Shown here: positions 1 through 7,894 of the stretch, one piece after another
Numbering within the stretch: position 1 is the stretch's first letter
Layout: the number at the start of each line of letters is the position of its first letter
Assembly: GCA_015143735.1 (NCBI GenBank)
Contig: VKHC01000581.1
Coordinates: 1 to 10,850, forward strand
Origin: Synura sp. LO234KE
Lineage: Eukaryota > Sar > Synurophyceae > Synurales > Mallomonadaceae
DNA: 10,850 bases
Reading direction: 5' to 3'
The notes under the pieces: model-generated
Databases searched by the model: none
What the model saw: the letters and a program-made list of their open reading frames with translations, nothing else
What the model was told of the DNA's origin: nothing
Translations under genes and position numbers: made by a program

Positions 1-43
1 ACTGTCGTAGTACCATGCCGGGTTGCCGAAAATCCAATAATTA

Positions 44-49
44 TTTATT
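44..49 (-). promoter_or_regulatory. Possible polyadenylation signal AATAAA of the left element
   Basis: The plus strand reads TTTATT here, giving AATAAA on the minus strand, about 110 nt after the TAG stop (161-159) of the tail frame. Position and orientation fit a 3' UTR signal for the leftward element. One hexamer in AT-rich sequence is weak evidence alone. Confidence 0.35.
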
Positions 50-158
50 CAGTCGGGTAAACAAAGACAAGGTGAATCGATCAAATGGACAAGAAATACG
101 CAACCATATACCTGTTACCAAGTAGAGGGAAATGAGCGAATACACTGGGTGCCTGCCT

Positions 159-479
159 CTAATGGCCACCTAGGTCCTCGCAGTACTCACACATGGGTGG
201 GTTGCATAGTTGATTTACGATGTGGTCAGAGGTAGAAATACCAACACTCATATGAGATCCGGAAACCGCACCCCCCACCGAACCAACTACTCCCCATGTA
301 CCAAATGGCAAACCCCGTGCTGATCGAGTAGGGAGCTCCTGGTGCCCACACCCGGAAGAGACAGTTAGTTCCCCACTACATCCCCGAAGGACGCAGTACG
401 ACAGGCAGTAGCTATATGCAAGATTGCTGCACCGTGAGTGAGCGAGAGGTAGTGGGTTACCGGCAGAACACGGGGATCC
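159..479 (-). pseudogene. C-terminal tail frame of the left retroelement, with GLPFGTWG and Cys-rich end
   Basis: An open minus-strand frame of 106 sense codons runs from 479, just after an in-frame TAG at 482-480, to the TAG at 161-159. It has no ATG near its beginning, so it is probably the 3' part of a longer frame, joined to the RNase H region by a frameshift. Visible features are several cysteines in the first half, the peptide PTRSARGLPFGTWG, a Gly/Val/Ser-rich stretch, and a C-terminus ending CNPPMCEYCEDLGGH, whose Cys spacing suggests a metal-binding knuckle. The GLPFGT peptide recurs in the same sense relative to the reading frame at about 4060-4100 on the other strand, with most base differences at third codon positions. 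That supports real past coding. I do not recognise the domain. Confidence 0.5.
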
Positions 480-589
480 CTAACGCGGACCCGTGGTGCG
501 CGGCGCGATCGGCGGGAGGATGAAACACGATGTCGCCGAGGGCGACGGAGCATAGACGGGGAGCCGGCAACTGCACTTGAGGAGCCAGA

Positions 590-1035
590 GTGGCCCCGAG
601 CTACCAGGTGATCAGTCGCCAAATTGCCCAGGGCTTCGGGGGAGGAACCACACGTGTGCGCCTTGATCCAGTAAATGGCTATGTTATGATGGGCACGGAC
701 ATCTTGATGAAGGCATCGGACGTGGTGAATGATGACCTTATTGCATCGGGCCTCAACGGAGTTGTCCCCGAAGAGGCGCACGCAGTACTCGCTGAGACTC
801 GGCAAACGGGCGTGGAGGAGGTCCCATCCGAGGCACGAATCCACTTGAGGGCATAGTAAAAAGTACATCTCACCTGTGTTGTTGGTCGGACGAAGGGCCC
901 CGATCAAATCTGGATCGGACAGTTCAGTAACCACTGGGCCCCAGAGCGAGACAGGGGGAGCGGAGGCGCGAGCCAGGAAAACACCCCACCCAAATGACCC
1001 GACGCCAGCGAGGCAGAGCCGTCCTTGTACAGGAC
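590..1035 (-). pseudogene. RNase H domain, frameshifted, left retroelement
   Basis: The RNase H fold motifs appear in order on the minus strand. YKDGS has its Asp codon at 1023-1021. GALRPTNNTGEM has its Glu at 871-869. YALKWI follows at about 855-838. RLFGDNS has its Asp at 766-764. IYWIKAHT followed by GNLATDHLVARG has the last Asp at 613-611. RNase H cleaves the RNA strand of RNA/DNA hybrids using these four acidic residues. The motifs alternate between two frames: start and middle in one (about 1035-945 and 865-800), the rest in the other (about 946-866 and 795-590). At least three shifts are therefore needed to read through, and the copy is dead as sequenced. The divergent motif set resembles retroelement RNase H more than a housekeeping RNase H1, and the flanking zinc finger supports this. 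Confidence 0.72.
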
Positions 1036-1131
1036 CGCATCCGGGGAGGAGAGCGGGGTCTGACCAAGGGTGACTTGCTGGGCGACTTACCTTCTAACGG
1101 GTCTTGAACCGCTTGAAGTCGCTGCAGATTC

Positions 1132-1704
1132 CTATATGGTGTGCGGCTGGGCTTCTTTCCAGCAGGTGTTGGGTTCTTTGATGGGCCGGGGGGAGAACGG
1201 TTTGTACTTGCGTTGGAAAGCGCGAAGTACAATGGGGTCGGTCTCCTTACTGTTCTCCACGGCCTCTATATATTTCGACTGTTTACGGGCTCCCAGAGTG
1301 CGCCAATCCGCGAGACCAGGGTGCGGGAGACATCTAGGAGCACGGCAGTAATGGCCTCCGGAGTCAGCAGGGAGAAGAGCACTGGAGAGGGAGGCCAGTT
1401 GGGCGGTATTCCAATACCCCAGACAGATTCTGTGACCATCGGGCGAGCGAACAAGTTTTATGAGCTGAGGGACAGGCCGCTTCCCAAGGCCTGTGCTGAG
1501 CGCGTATTGGTCCATCTGCGCTTTCATAGTCACCCGACACTGTTGCAAAAGGGGGGAGGGAGGACAGAGTCGGACGACGTGATCGTTGGTGTCTTCGTCA
1601 CAGCGGTCGGAGGAGGAGCGAAGGGTGCAAGTCAGTAAGGCCCTCCGTTCGGGCGCTGTGGAGGCTTCTTTGTAGGAGTTGTCACCAATACTCCAGCTTC
1701 TCAT
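1132..1704 (-). pseudogene. Zinc-finger-like segment and following region of the left retroelement
   Basis: An open minus-strand frame of about 190 codons ends shortly before the RNase H domain. Near residues 33-47 it has RCDEDTNDHVVRLC, a C-x6-H-x4-C arrangement like the C-terminal CCHC finger of many retroelement polymerases. The usual second N-terminal Cys is missing or displaced. Later comes GYWNTAQLASL, then a region with W and basic residues, ending before the RNase H start. The frame has no convincing start of its own and its ends are frameshift points, so it is a fragment of a longer polyprotein. The plus-strand frame across 1141-1638 is taken as its shadow. Family assignment is inference from motif order. 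Confidence 0.5.
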
Positions 1705-1916
1705 AGTTGCTGCTCATGGAGTAGTTTCTCATAGTTGCTCCGAGAGCCTTGAGGAAGATAAGGCAGGTCAAGGACCTTGGCCGCTAAGCTTGTCGTTACT
1801 TCTTCCCAGATGGGAGGGTCGCCGCGGGTGACACGGTCTGGGTCGAGAGTGCGCTGGGCCTGGATTCGCCGCAGGGATTGTACTCTCTGGTCCAGTGAGA
1901 CGAGCAGAGGGTCCAA
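1701..1916 (-). pseudogene. Short helical fragment upstream of the zinc finger, left retroelement
   Basis: This 71-codon minus-strand frame begins with a Leu/Gln/Arg-rich helical stretch (SLDQRVQSLRRIQAQ) and continues with WEEVTTSLAAKVLDLPYLPQ. It ends by overlapping the next downstream fragment, which is in another frame. Its place just before the zinc finger suggests it is part of the same polyprotein. No known domain is recognised. Confidence 0.35.
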
Positions 1917-2167
1917 CGGGAACGCAATTGCTCAAAGGTGAACCGTAAAAGTGGTCTCATGCAGCGAGGGGGAGGACGGAGAAAAGAGGGCGACTCTTGA
2001 AGTCGCGTAGGGGGATCGTGGCAGAGTGCCGAAACGGTACTAAGCGGGACAGGAAAAGCTGGACGGTTTCATGAAGCCATTCGTAACATTACGAGCAAAG
2101 GAAGTCGGGGGAGAGCGGAGCAATGTTACCAGGGTTTAGTCTGGGATATGGATGATAATGGGTCTCT

Positions 2168-2606
2168 TCATAGGACGCCTGATGGTCCCAAAGGGCACGA
2201 ATAATCCCCATGAGGAGAACTGCCTGAGGTTGGGACGAGCATCACAGTAGAGACGCGCGAATCAGGACGCATGATCAAATGTGTGAAGCGGTGCGAGGGA
2301 GACTCGATGAACGCCTGTGTCGACTGCGTGCCGCAGGGGGGAGAAACCAGTGCTAGTGTGGAGCGCGAGGGAGACATGGTGAGGGAATGGTCCACGGAGG
2401 AGGACGCAAGGCCGGGTGTCGGGGACGTAAGGTGGGTGTGAGAGCTCATATGGCCAACGTAGGACGGAGGGAGGTATGGCACCGACTGGTAAACTTCCAC
2501 CGTGAGAGGAAGCTTGGTGAGGGAGGAGAGGCCGCCGGGGGTGCCACCCCCTGGAGTGAGCGACCAGATGAGGAGAAAAGTGTAAGGAGGGGAGCCCGAA
2601 CATCAA
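2168..2606 (-). other. Pro/Ser/His-rich minus-strand frames, unassigned
   Basis: Two overlapping minus-strand frames (2606-2262 and 2500-2168) cover this stretch. Both are low in complexity (Pro, Ser, His, Leu) because the strand is pyrimidine-rich, and neither shows a motif I recognise. They probably belong to the left element upstream of its zinc finger, but which frame was real, if either, cannot be decided. Confidence 0.25.
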
Positions 2607-2699
2607 GTGTACCGAAGATCTCTGGGAACCAGTCGTGGGTAGCCATAGAGCCGTGGTAAATGAGAGAACGGGACAGAGGGCGAAGAATCGTTCCTAGAG

Positions 2700-2955
2700 G
2701 AAGAGAGGAAGCAGAATGAAGTCACTTCCAGCTGCGGTAAATGGCGGTGAGGGAATGTCCCCACGTGGAGGGAGGATTTTACAAACTTTACTTGACAACC
2801 AGATGCTATATCCGGGACGTCCCATGAAGAATAACTCGGCTGCGCCGACCATCTCGTGTTAAGAGAACATTCAGCTTATGCCAGCAGAAGAAGGGGATGA
2901 TGACTGAGGATCTGCTTCCAACCTTACCTCTGACGATGATCACGCATCGTCGTAG
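2700..2955. other. Transition segment, no gene seen
   Basis: Here the purine-rich plus strand of the left block gives way to balanced sequence and then to the pyrimidine-rich plus strand beyond about 3150. A minus-strand frame at 3009-2806 (67 codons) has no recognisable domain. Nothing else could be supported. The strand-composition flip makes this the likely junction between a leftward and a rightward decayed element. Confidence 0.3.
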
Positions 2956-4152
2956 TCCGCCAGAATCTGCCATTGCGGTCCCGAGCAAGAATCGTTTTGC
3001 ACAACTCATGGGCTTCCATCAAAAATCCTCGACATGTCTTGGAGCGTCTCCTGTCTCGACTTCTTAATTGAGCGGATTGGTTTAGAATTGCACATTCCTG
3101 TTCTCGCTTCCGTCAGGATGTCTCATCAGTTTGAGCAGAAGCGCGACTCTTCGAGACAGACCCTATAGGTGAAAAGAAGGTGGCGATGTTGTTTGCTCTT
3201 CGAAATAACTGCTCCTTTGGGAGACATCACTTATCCTACGCACTTCTTCTCAGAGCTTGAACTCCGTATTTGCCCGGCTGCCCTTCTTCAAGCAACTCAA
3301 CGCGACGCTATGTCCAAGATTTTTGAGGAAGCCTCCAATGGAATAGCCCCGACAAACTCGGGCCTATTGCCCATTCTTCTTCGTGTTGCTGTCGATTGCA
3401 GCCGCTCTTTCCCAGATTGGCTCAGGTTCACCTCTTCCACACAGAGCGCCTACATTTCGAGCATTGGATCTTCCCTTCGAGTACCGTAGTCTACCCGCTT
3501 TGGGACGAGATCAAAGACGCGGTCGACATGGCGTGGACGACCGCCCAGCTTCACACTTGGGAGGCACAGCACCAATCTTACTTGGGGTACCAACCTGGTC
3601 ACCCTTCTTGGGCGGATCCCCCCACAATTAGCCCTTCGAACATGGCGGCTCCCGCTTCGGTCGAGCCTGTCCGCATCTCTCTTGGAACGCACTACACAGG
3701 ACTTCGTATCCTCAAGGCTGATTCAAGACCATCCAGAGCGACTCTGATGTTGACTAAGAGAATGCTTATTGCTCAATTTCCTGCGTTTGTGGCTAATTCT
3801 GTGCTTTGGAGCTTGTTTTCTCTTCTACCCTCTTGGTCTCGATTGGTGGAGTGGTCATCGAATGCCTGGATTTTTGTGCCATGCTTCATCTCTGTCAATT
3901 TGTGCACCGCCATTCCTTATCGTCATAGCTAGCGTTCACAGTAGCCACGACTCGTTGTTTCGCCGCAATGTCCCGACCCCCCTCTGTGGTCCCTTTGTAG
4001 AAGAGTACTCCACCGGGGATGGCTCAACATACGCTCCCGGGCGGAGGCGGTCTCCCCCTTCCCCCACTCGGTCGCGGGGCTTGCCATTTGGCACATCGGG
4101 GCTCTTAATTATTAGATGCGACTGTGTAGGGTTCCTGTTTGGTGTCTATTAG
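2956..4152 (+). pseudogene. Degenerate coding-like region, possible retroelement remnant with GLPFGT tail
   Basis: Three plus-strand frames chain together. The first (2956-3489) is interrupted by one TAG at 3166-3168 and has a Leu-rich region ending near CSRSFPDWLRF. The second (3396-3932) is 178 codons, with a Trp-rich part (VVYPLWDEIKDAV, AWTTAQLHTWEAQHQS) and a hydrophobic C-terminus. The third (3769-4152) is hydrophobic at first and then Pro/Arg-rich, ending SPTRSRGLPFGTSGLL and a short Cys-containing tail. The final peptide matches the tail of the left minus-strand element, which suggests a related element lying in the opposite orientation. No RNase H, zinc finger or reverse transcriptase motif was seen here, so the assignment rests on one peptide and on composition. 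The 178-codon frame could instead be an unknown host ORF. Confidence 0.35.
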
Positions 4153-4562
4153 TACAATAACTAAGAAGAAGGATTATCGGAAAGTAACTATTTGAGTTAC
4201 GGTAACAAGTAAATAACTACTAGATTTTCGGCATTTTGCGGATCGTCATTACCACGAATACCGAGTGAAGCAATCACATTATTCTTGTAGCCAACTACTT
4301 TACCTTGAGTTTGCAGACTTGCTTAGAACAGAAATTTTTAGGGACACTTCATCACTGCTGTCGTACTAGCCCGAGATATTTCTATTTAATCCTCCCTATC
4401 AATATTACACATTGGTATCCTGGACGAAGCGGGTGAACATTTACTACGTCGATGGAAATGGTCTGGTGGCTCCAAATAATATTCTTAAGCACATTACTCT
4501 AGATAGATGCGCCGTTATATCATGTTAACCAAAATGCCTAGCGAAATTCACAGTCAGCTAAC
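4153..4562. other. AT-rich spacer downstream of RCC2-like gene
   Basis: This 410-bp stretch has no convincing coding frame and should include the 3' UTR of the minus-strand RCC2-like gene. I found no exact AATAAA on the minus strand. A small perfect inverted repeat (GTAACT, 5-nt loop, AGTTAC) lies near 4185-4201. The GC content drops sharply at the left edge. Confidence 0.45.
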
Positions 4563-6152
4563 CTATTTCCTTTTTCCCTTCTTGGCAGCCGCCGATGATC
4601 CGTTAGTTGAAGCCTGGGACCTTTTCTTGCCTACGGTTTTGTTGCCCTTTTTCTTTCCTGATCCACCGTCGCTATCGCCATTATCTTCTTCTCCCCCCGG
4701 GGATAGCTCGCTCACCATTTCTCTCGTCAATTCAGGAAGACCGCGCAACCGCTCTCGGGCGCTCGGATCTTTAGTAGACACCAGCATCGCGCAATGTCCG
4801 TAGCCGCACGAGACAGACAGAGTTCGCAGTCCCTTCAAGCTCTCCACGAAATGCGGAGTCGAACAATTCTTCCCGCCGCCCTCCACACCGAACTTGCCCG
4901 CTACTGGGGCGCCCCACGCGATCACCACATCTTTGGACGCAGCGAATACGGCTGAACCCCCCGCAGAAATGGAGTGCACGCCCCAATCGTAGAGTTCTTG
5001 CTGAATCTTTGGGTAAACCGTGGCCTCTCCTCCGGGGCTTGTCGCCATCTTTCCGAAGTAGTAAACATGCCTACTCTTGGACACAGCTAGACTATAAGAT
5101 GATCCGCCATGCACCTCGGCAATCTGATTTTAATGGTAGCTGGAATAAGAAATTATGGTGGGAAGGGAAGGAGGCAGGATGTGGTGGAATTGCACCTGCT
5201 TCATAGGCGCGTTGCGGTGTCCGGAGAAAGTGCTAATTTCAAGGGGGTAGAACTCATCATCCGCACCATTGTGCCCCAAACGGCCGTAACCACCGAATCC
5301 CCACGAGAAGACTCTGTTCAGCCCGCCATCCCGATCAGTTTCGATACACAAACTGTGATTTTTGCCTGCAGCTACTGAAACTACCTTAACATCTCCAACT
5401 GATATATCTACGTAAGTTTTTCTAATATTATCCTTACTGCGGAATTTATTTACCAATAGAGGTCTTGAGACATAATTATATTGAATGGCCGGGCCCTTTC
5501 CACCATCTTTGATGTACTGCCCGCAGCTTCCGGATCCAAGTTGACCGTATTCCGGATGACCAAACGAATACAATCGACCATCCTGATCGCAAGCCAACGA
5601 GAATTCTGACCCGCATGCAATATCTCGAATATTATCCAGGCTGATTTTTGTTAAAACTAGCGAGTCGGCGGATGCTCTCACTCCGTCACCAAGGCCAAGT
5701 TGACCGCAATTATTCGCTCCACAACCATATACATCGCCGCTTTGGAAAAGTACTAATGTATGTGATTTACCAAGAGATGCTTTTGTAATATTTTCAGTAA
5801 TAGGATTTACGACTTGGCGTGGCCAGTTCGTAAAATTGACATTTCCCGTGCCAAGCTGTCCATGATCATTTTTACCAAATGAATACAGAGACTTGCGGTC
5901 ATTCAGGACTATAAACATATGAAGAGCACTTGATGAGCTAAATATTTTATAAACAGGAGCTCCAAGATCAATTCTGTGGGGTATATCAAGTCCACCTACT
6001 TTCTTTTTTGAACCTGAGGTTGCATTCATCCAATCAATACATGCCGTTATAAAAACTTCCCCTTCTTCCTCCGCATCCTGAACTATAACATTATCGCCAG
6101 AATTTAATTTAACGTCAAATTGTTTAGTCTCCTGTTCAAGAAATGCTTTCAT
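4563..6152 (-). CDS. RCC2: RCC2/TD-60-like RCC1-repeat protein, two exons
   Basis: Exon 1 is 6152-5196 (319 codons), the intron 5195-5124 (72 nt, GT-AG, phase 0) and exon 2 5123-4563, giving 505 aa, close to the roughly 520 aa of animal RCC2. The product is a seven-bladed beta-propeller of RCC1 repeats: YSFGKNDHGQLGTG (90-103), VYGCGANNCGQLGLG (141-155), LYSFGHPEYGQLGSG (194-208) and VFSWGFGGYGRLGHN (281-295), then the divergent RCC2-type blades with GEATVYPK (351-358) and VIAWG (386-390). LYSFG-PEYGQLG and FSWGFGGYGRLGH are hallmarks of RCC2 rather than RCC1. In animals RCC2 acts at centromeres and the spindle midzone and on small GTPases; its role here is inferred. Residues 476-505 form a Lys-rich tail, a likely nuclear signal, whereas animal RCC2 has its basic region N-terminal. 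The start is the first ATG after an in-frame TAG; no upstream ATG competes. Confidence 0.93.
5124..5195 (-). other. RCC2-like intron, 72 nt, phase 0
   Basis: The donor reads AAGCAG|GTGCAA and the acceptor AAATCAG|ATTGCC on the minus strand. Splicing joins PMKQ to IAEVHGGSSYSLAV, restoring the propeller blade in frame. Unspliced, the exon 1 frame reaches a stop inside the intron, and the exon 2 frame is blocked by a TAA just before the acceptor, so both boundaries are constrained. Another AG lies 16 nt upstream (5141-5140) and would shift the frame. Confidence 0.9.
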
Positions 6153-6283
6153 TTCTCCACTGAATAACAGCGTAGCGCAGGAAGTGATCGCACTAGTAGA
6201 GAAGCTCTAAAAGATACTGTTACTCAGATTAATTATTGGTTTGGAAATTTACGGAATATAACTTACAGATATATCAGGGAGCT
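6153..6283. promoter_or_regulatory. Divergent intergenic region, probable bidirectional promoter
   Basis: Only 131 bp separate the start codons of the leftward RCC2-like gene and the rightward ubiquitin-eS30 gene, so both 5' UTRs and both core promoters must lie here unless transcription starts inside a gene. Visible elements are ATTGG (a CCAAT box on the minus strand) at 6235-6239, a TATA-like GAATATAA near 6254-6261, and the palindrome GATATATC at 6268-6275. Their use as promoter elements is inference. Confidence 0.6.
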
Positions 6284-6813
<530 letters not shown>

Positions 6814-7254
6814 TTCAACCTTAGCACTTAATTATTTAAGCGTGTTATCGTTGATAACTCATGTTTTATGTTGGAATCTTTCTAATTTTACATACCGTAC
6901 TTGTATGTATTTGTATGCACTCTTCGTAGTTGTGCATTTATTCACCAAGAATTGAGAAACCCGTCTATAGGCATTGTGAGCGAAAGCGCAGACCTTAGTG
7001 ACACTAGTCATTAGGAGTACTGTTTTTGACTAAAACAATTATCTCTAATAGCTTGTAGTAGTAGTATTTCAGCAAGAAAGCCAAACTACAGCAATCTCCC
7101 CAGTGGTTTTCACGTACACTAGCGGCACGTTTGAGTACGAAGATGGTGACTACCAAAGACGGACTCTCGGTGCCTTGGTATAGATCGGCGACACGGCGTG
7201 CGCACCTTTCTTCCTTTTCGCCAACTTGACCTAGAAATAAAAGGAGACTAGACT

Positions 7255-7274
7255 TAAGATTTTCGTGAAAATCT
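7255..7274. repeat. Near-perfect palindrome, 9-bp arms, 2-nt centre
   Basis: AAGATTTTC and GAAAATCTT are exact reverse complements separated by GT. It could be a hairpin in RNA, a dyad-symmetric protein site or a remnant of a small mobile element. It lies alone, in non-coding sequence. Confidence 0.7.
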
Positions 7275-7361
7275 TGATTTGTACGACATTAATCTTTGAG
7301 AAATGCAACTCTGAACAGCCTGCGAGCGGAGAAAACATCACTATCTCAAAAGTTTAGCGTC

Positions 7362-7453
7362 GCCACCAGATGTTCGTGGCTCTGCAACAAAACCAACAGC
7401 CGGGGCAAACCTCAGTGAAAGTATAATCATTCCGCCACCTGCTCGTATGTGGC
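7362..7453. repeat. Pair of related small hairpins, GCCAC...GTGGC
   Basis: Two segments, 7362-7380 and 7434-7453, each start with GCCACC and end with GTGGC followed by TC. Each can fold with a 5-bp stem (GCCAC/GTGGC) and a 9-10 nt loop. They are 72 bp apart and also resemble each other in the loop (TGTTC, TGCTC). A weaker GCCGCCATC follows near 7469. Function unknown. Confidence 0.5.
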
Positions 7454-7894
7454 TCAAAAATAAAGCGTGCCGCCATCTTGCTACATCTCAATCTTTTTGA
7501 CTAGTCGAAAATTGTTAGAGTAAATCCTTTCACTACATTATTGTTATGATTATTGTACATACAATATTTTCATGCGTCTCATGGGTCCATATATCCATTT
7601 TTCATTACGTCAGCACACAATATATTTTAATTAATTAACTTGGTATAAGAATCTTTCACTGTACTCTGTACGTGGTCCTCGTAAGCAATAATAGAAAATA
7701 TTCCAACAAAAATTTAAAAGTTAGTTACAACTAAAAACTGGAAGTAAATGTACAGCCAGAAAAACATGACATCCACGGTTGAGTAACTATTTTCTGTGTG
7801 GTATTATTTATCAAACACTCCCTACTTATCTAAGTTCTGATTACCATAGTTTTAAATACAACAACAAGAATAGCTCTTTCTGTGATGGAGTAGG

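Larger units (their letters stand above)
1..2700 (-). mobile_element. Decayed retroelement, 3' part (zinc finger, RNase H, C-terminal tail)
   Basis: Read leftwards on the minus strand, this GC-rich block carries a series of broken reading frames in the order expected for the 3' half of a retroelement. There is a possible helical segment (1916-1701), a zinc-finger-like segment and following region (1704-1132), an RNase H domain (about 1035-590), an open tail (479-159) and an AATAAA at 49-44. The coding strand is pyrimidine-rich, so the plus strand looks strongly G-rich. No reverse transcriptase motif was found between 2700 and 1920; the minus-strand frames there (2606-2262 and 2500-2168) are Pro/Ser/His-rich and unrecognised. 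Frame changes and in-frame stops indicate a dead copy. The element class (LINE-like or LTR-like) cannot be settled, and the left limit lies at or beyond the window start. Confidence 0.6.
6814..7890. other. AT-rich spacer downstream of ubiquitin-eS30, no gene seen
   Basis: About 1.08 kb without a supportable coding frame. The first 150 bp should be the 3' UTR, with a perfect 6-bp stem and 3-nt loop (GTTATC-GTT-GATAAC) at 6844-6858. AATAAA occurs at 7235-7240 and 7459-7464, rather far for the eS30 mRNA. The stretch 7050-7480 is less AT-rich and holds a 20-bp near-palindrome and two related hairpins, listed separately. 7500-7880 is very AT-rich. Confidence 0.5.

Noticed and set aside
590-856. 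88-codon plus-strand frame
   Set aside because: It is antisense to the minus-strand RNase H motifs and has no domain of its own.
1141-1638. 165-codon plus-strand open frame
   Set aside because: It lies opposite the minus-strand zinc-finger frame, has no recognisable motif, and the minus strand fits the neighbouring RNase H fragments.
2168-2606. Possible gag-like Pro-rich protein on the minus strand
   Set aside because: Low-complexity composition follows from the strand bias, and no zinc knuckle or other gag feature is visible.
4507-4803. Plus-strand frame rich in Phe, Leu and Pro
   Set aside because: It is antisense to the Lys-rich tail of the RCC2-like protein.
5109-5378. Plus-strand frame across the RCC2-like intron
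   Set aside because: Antisense shadow; the minus strand carries clear RCC1 repeats.
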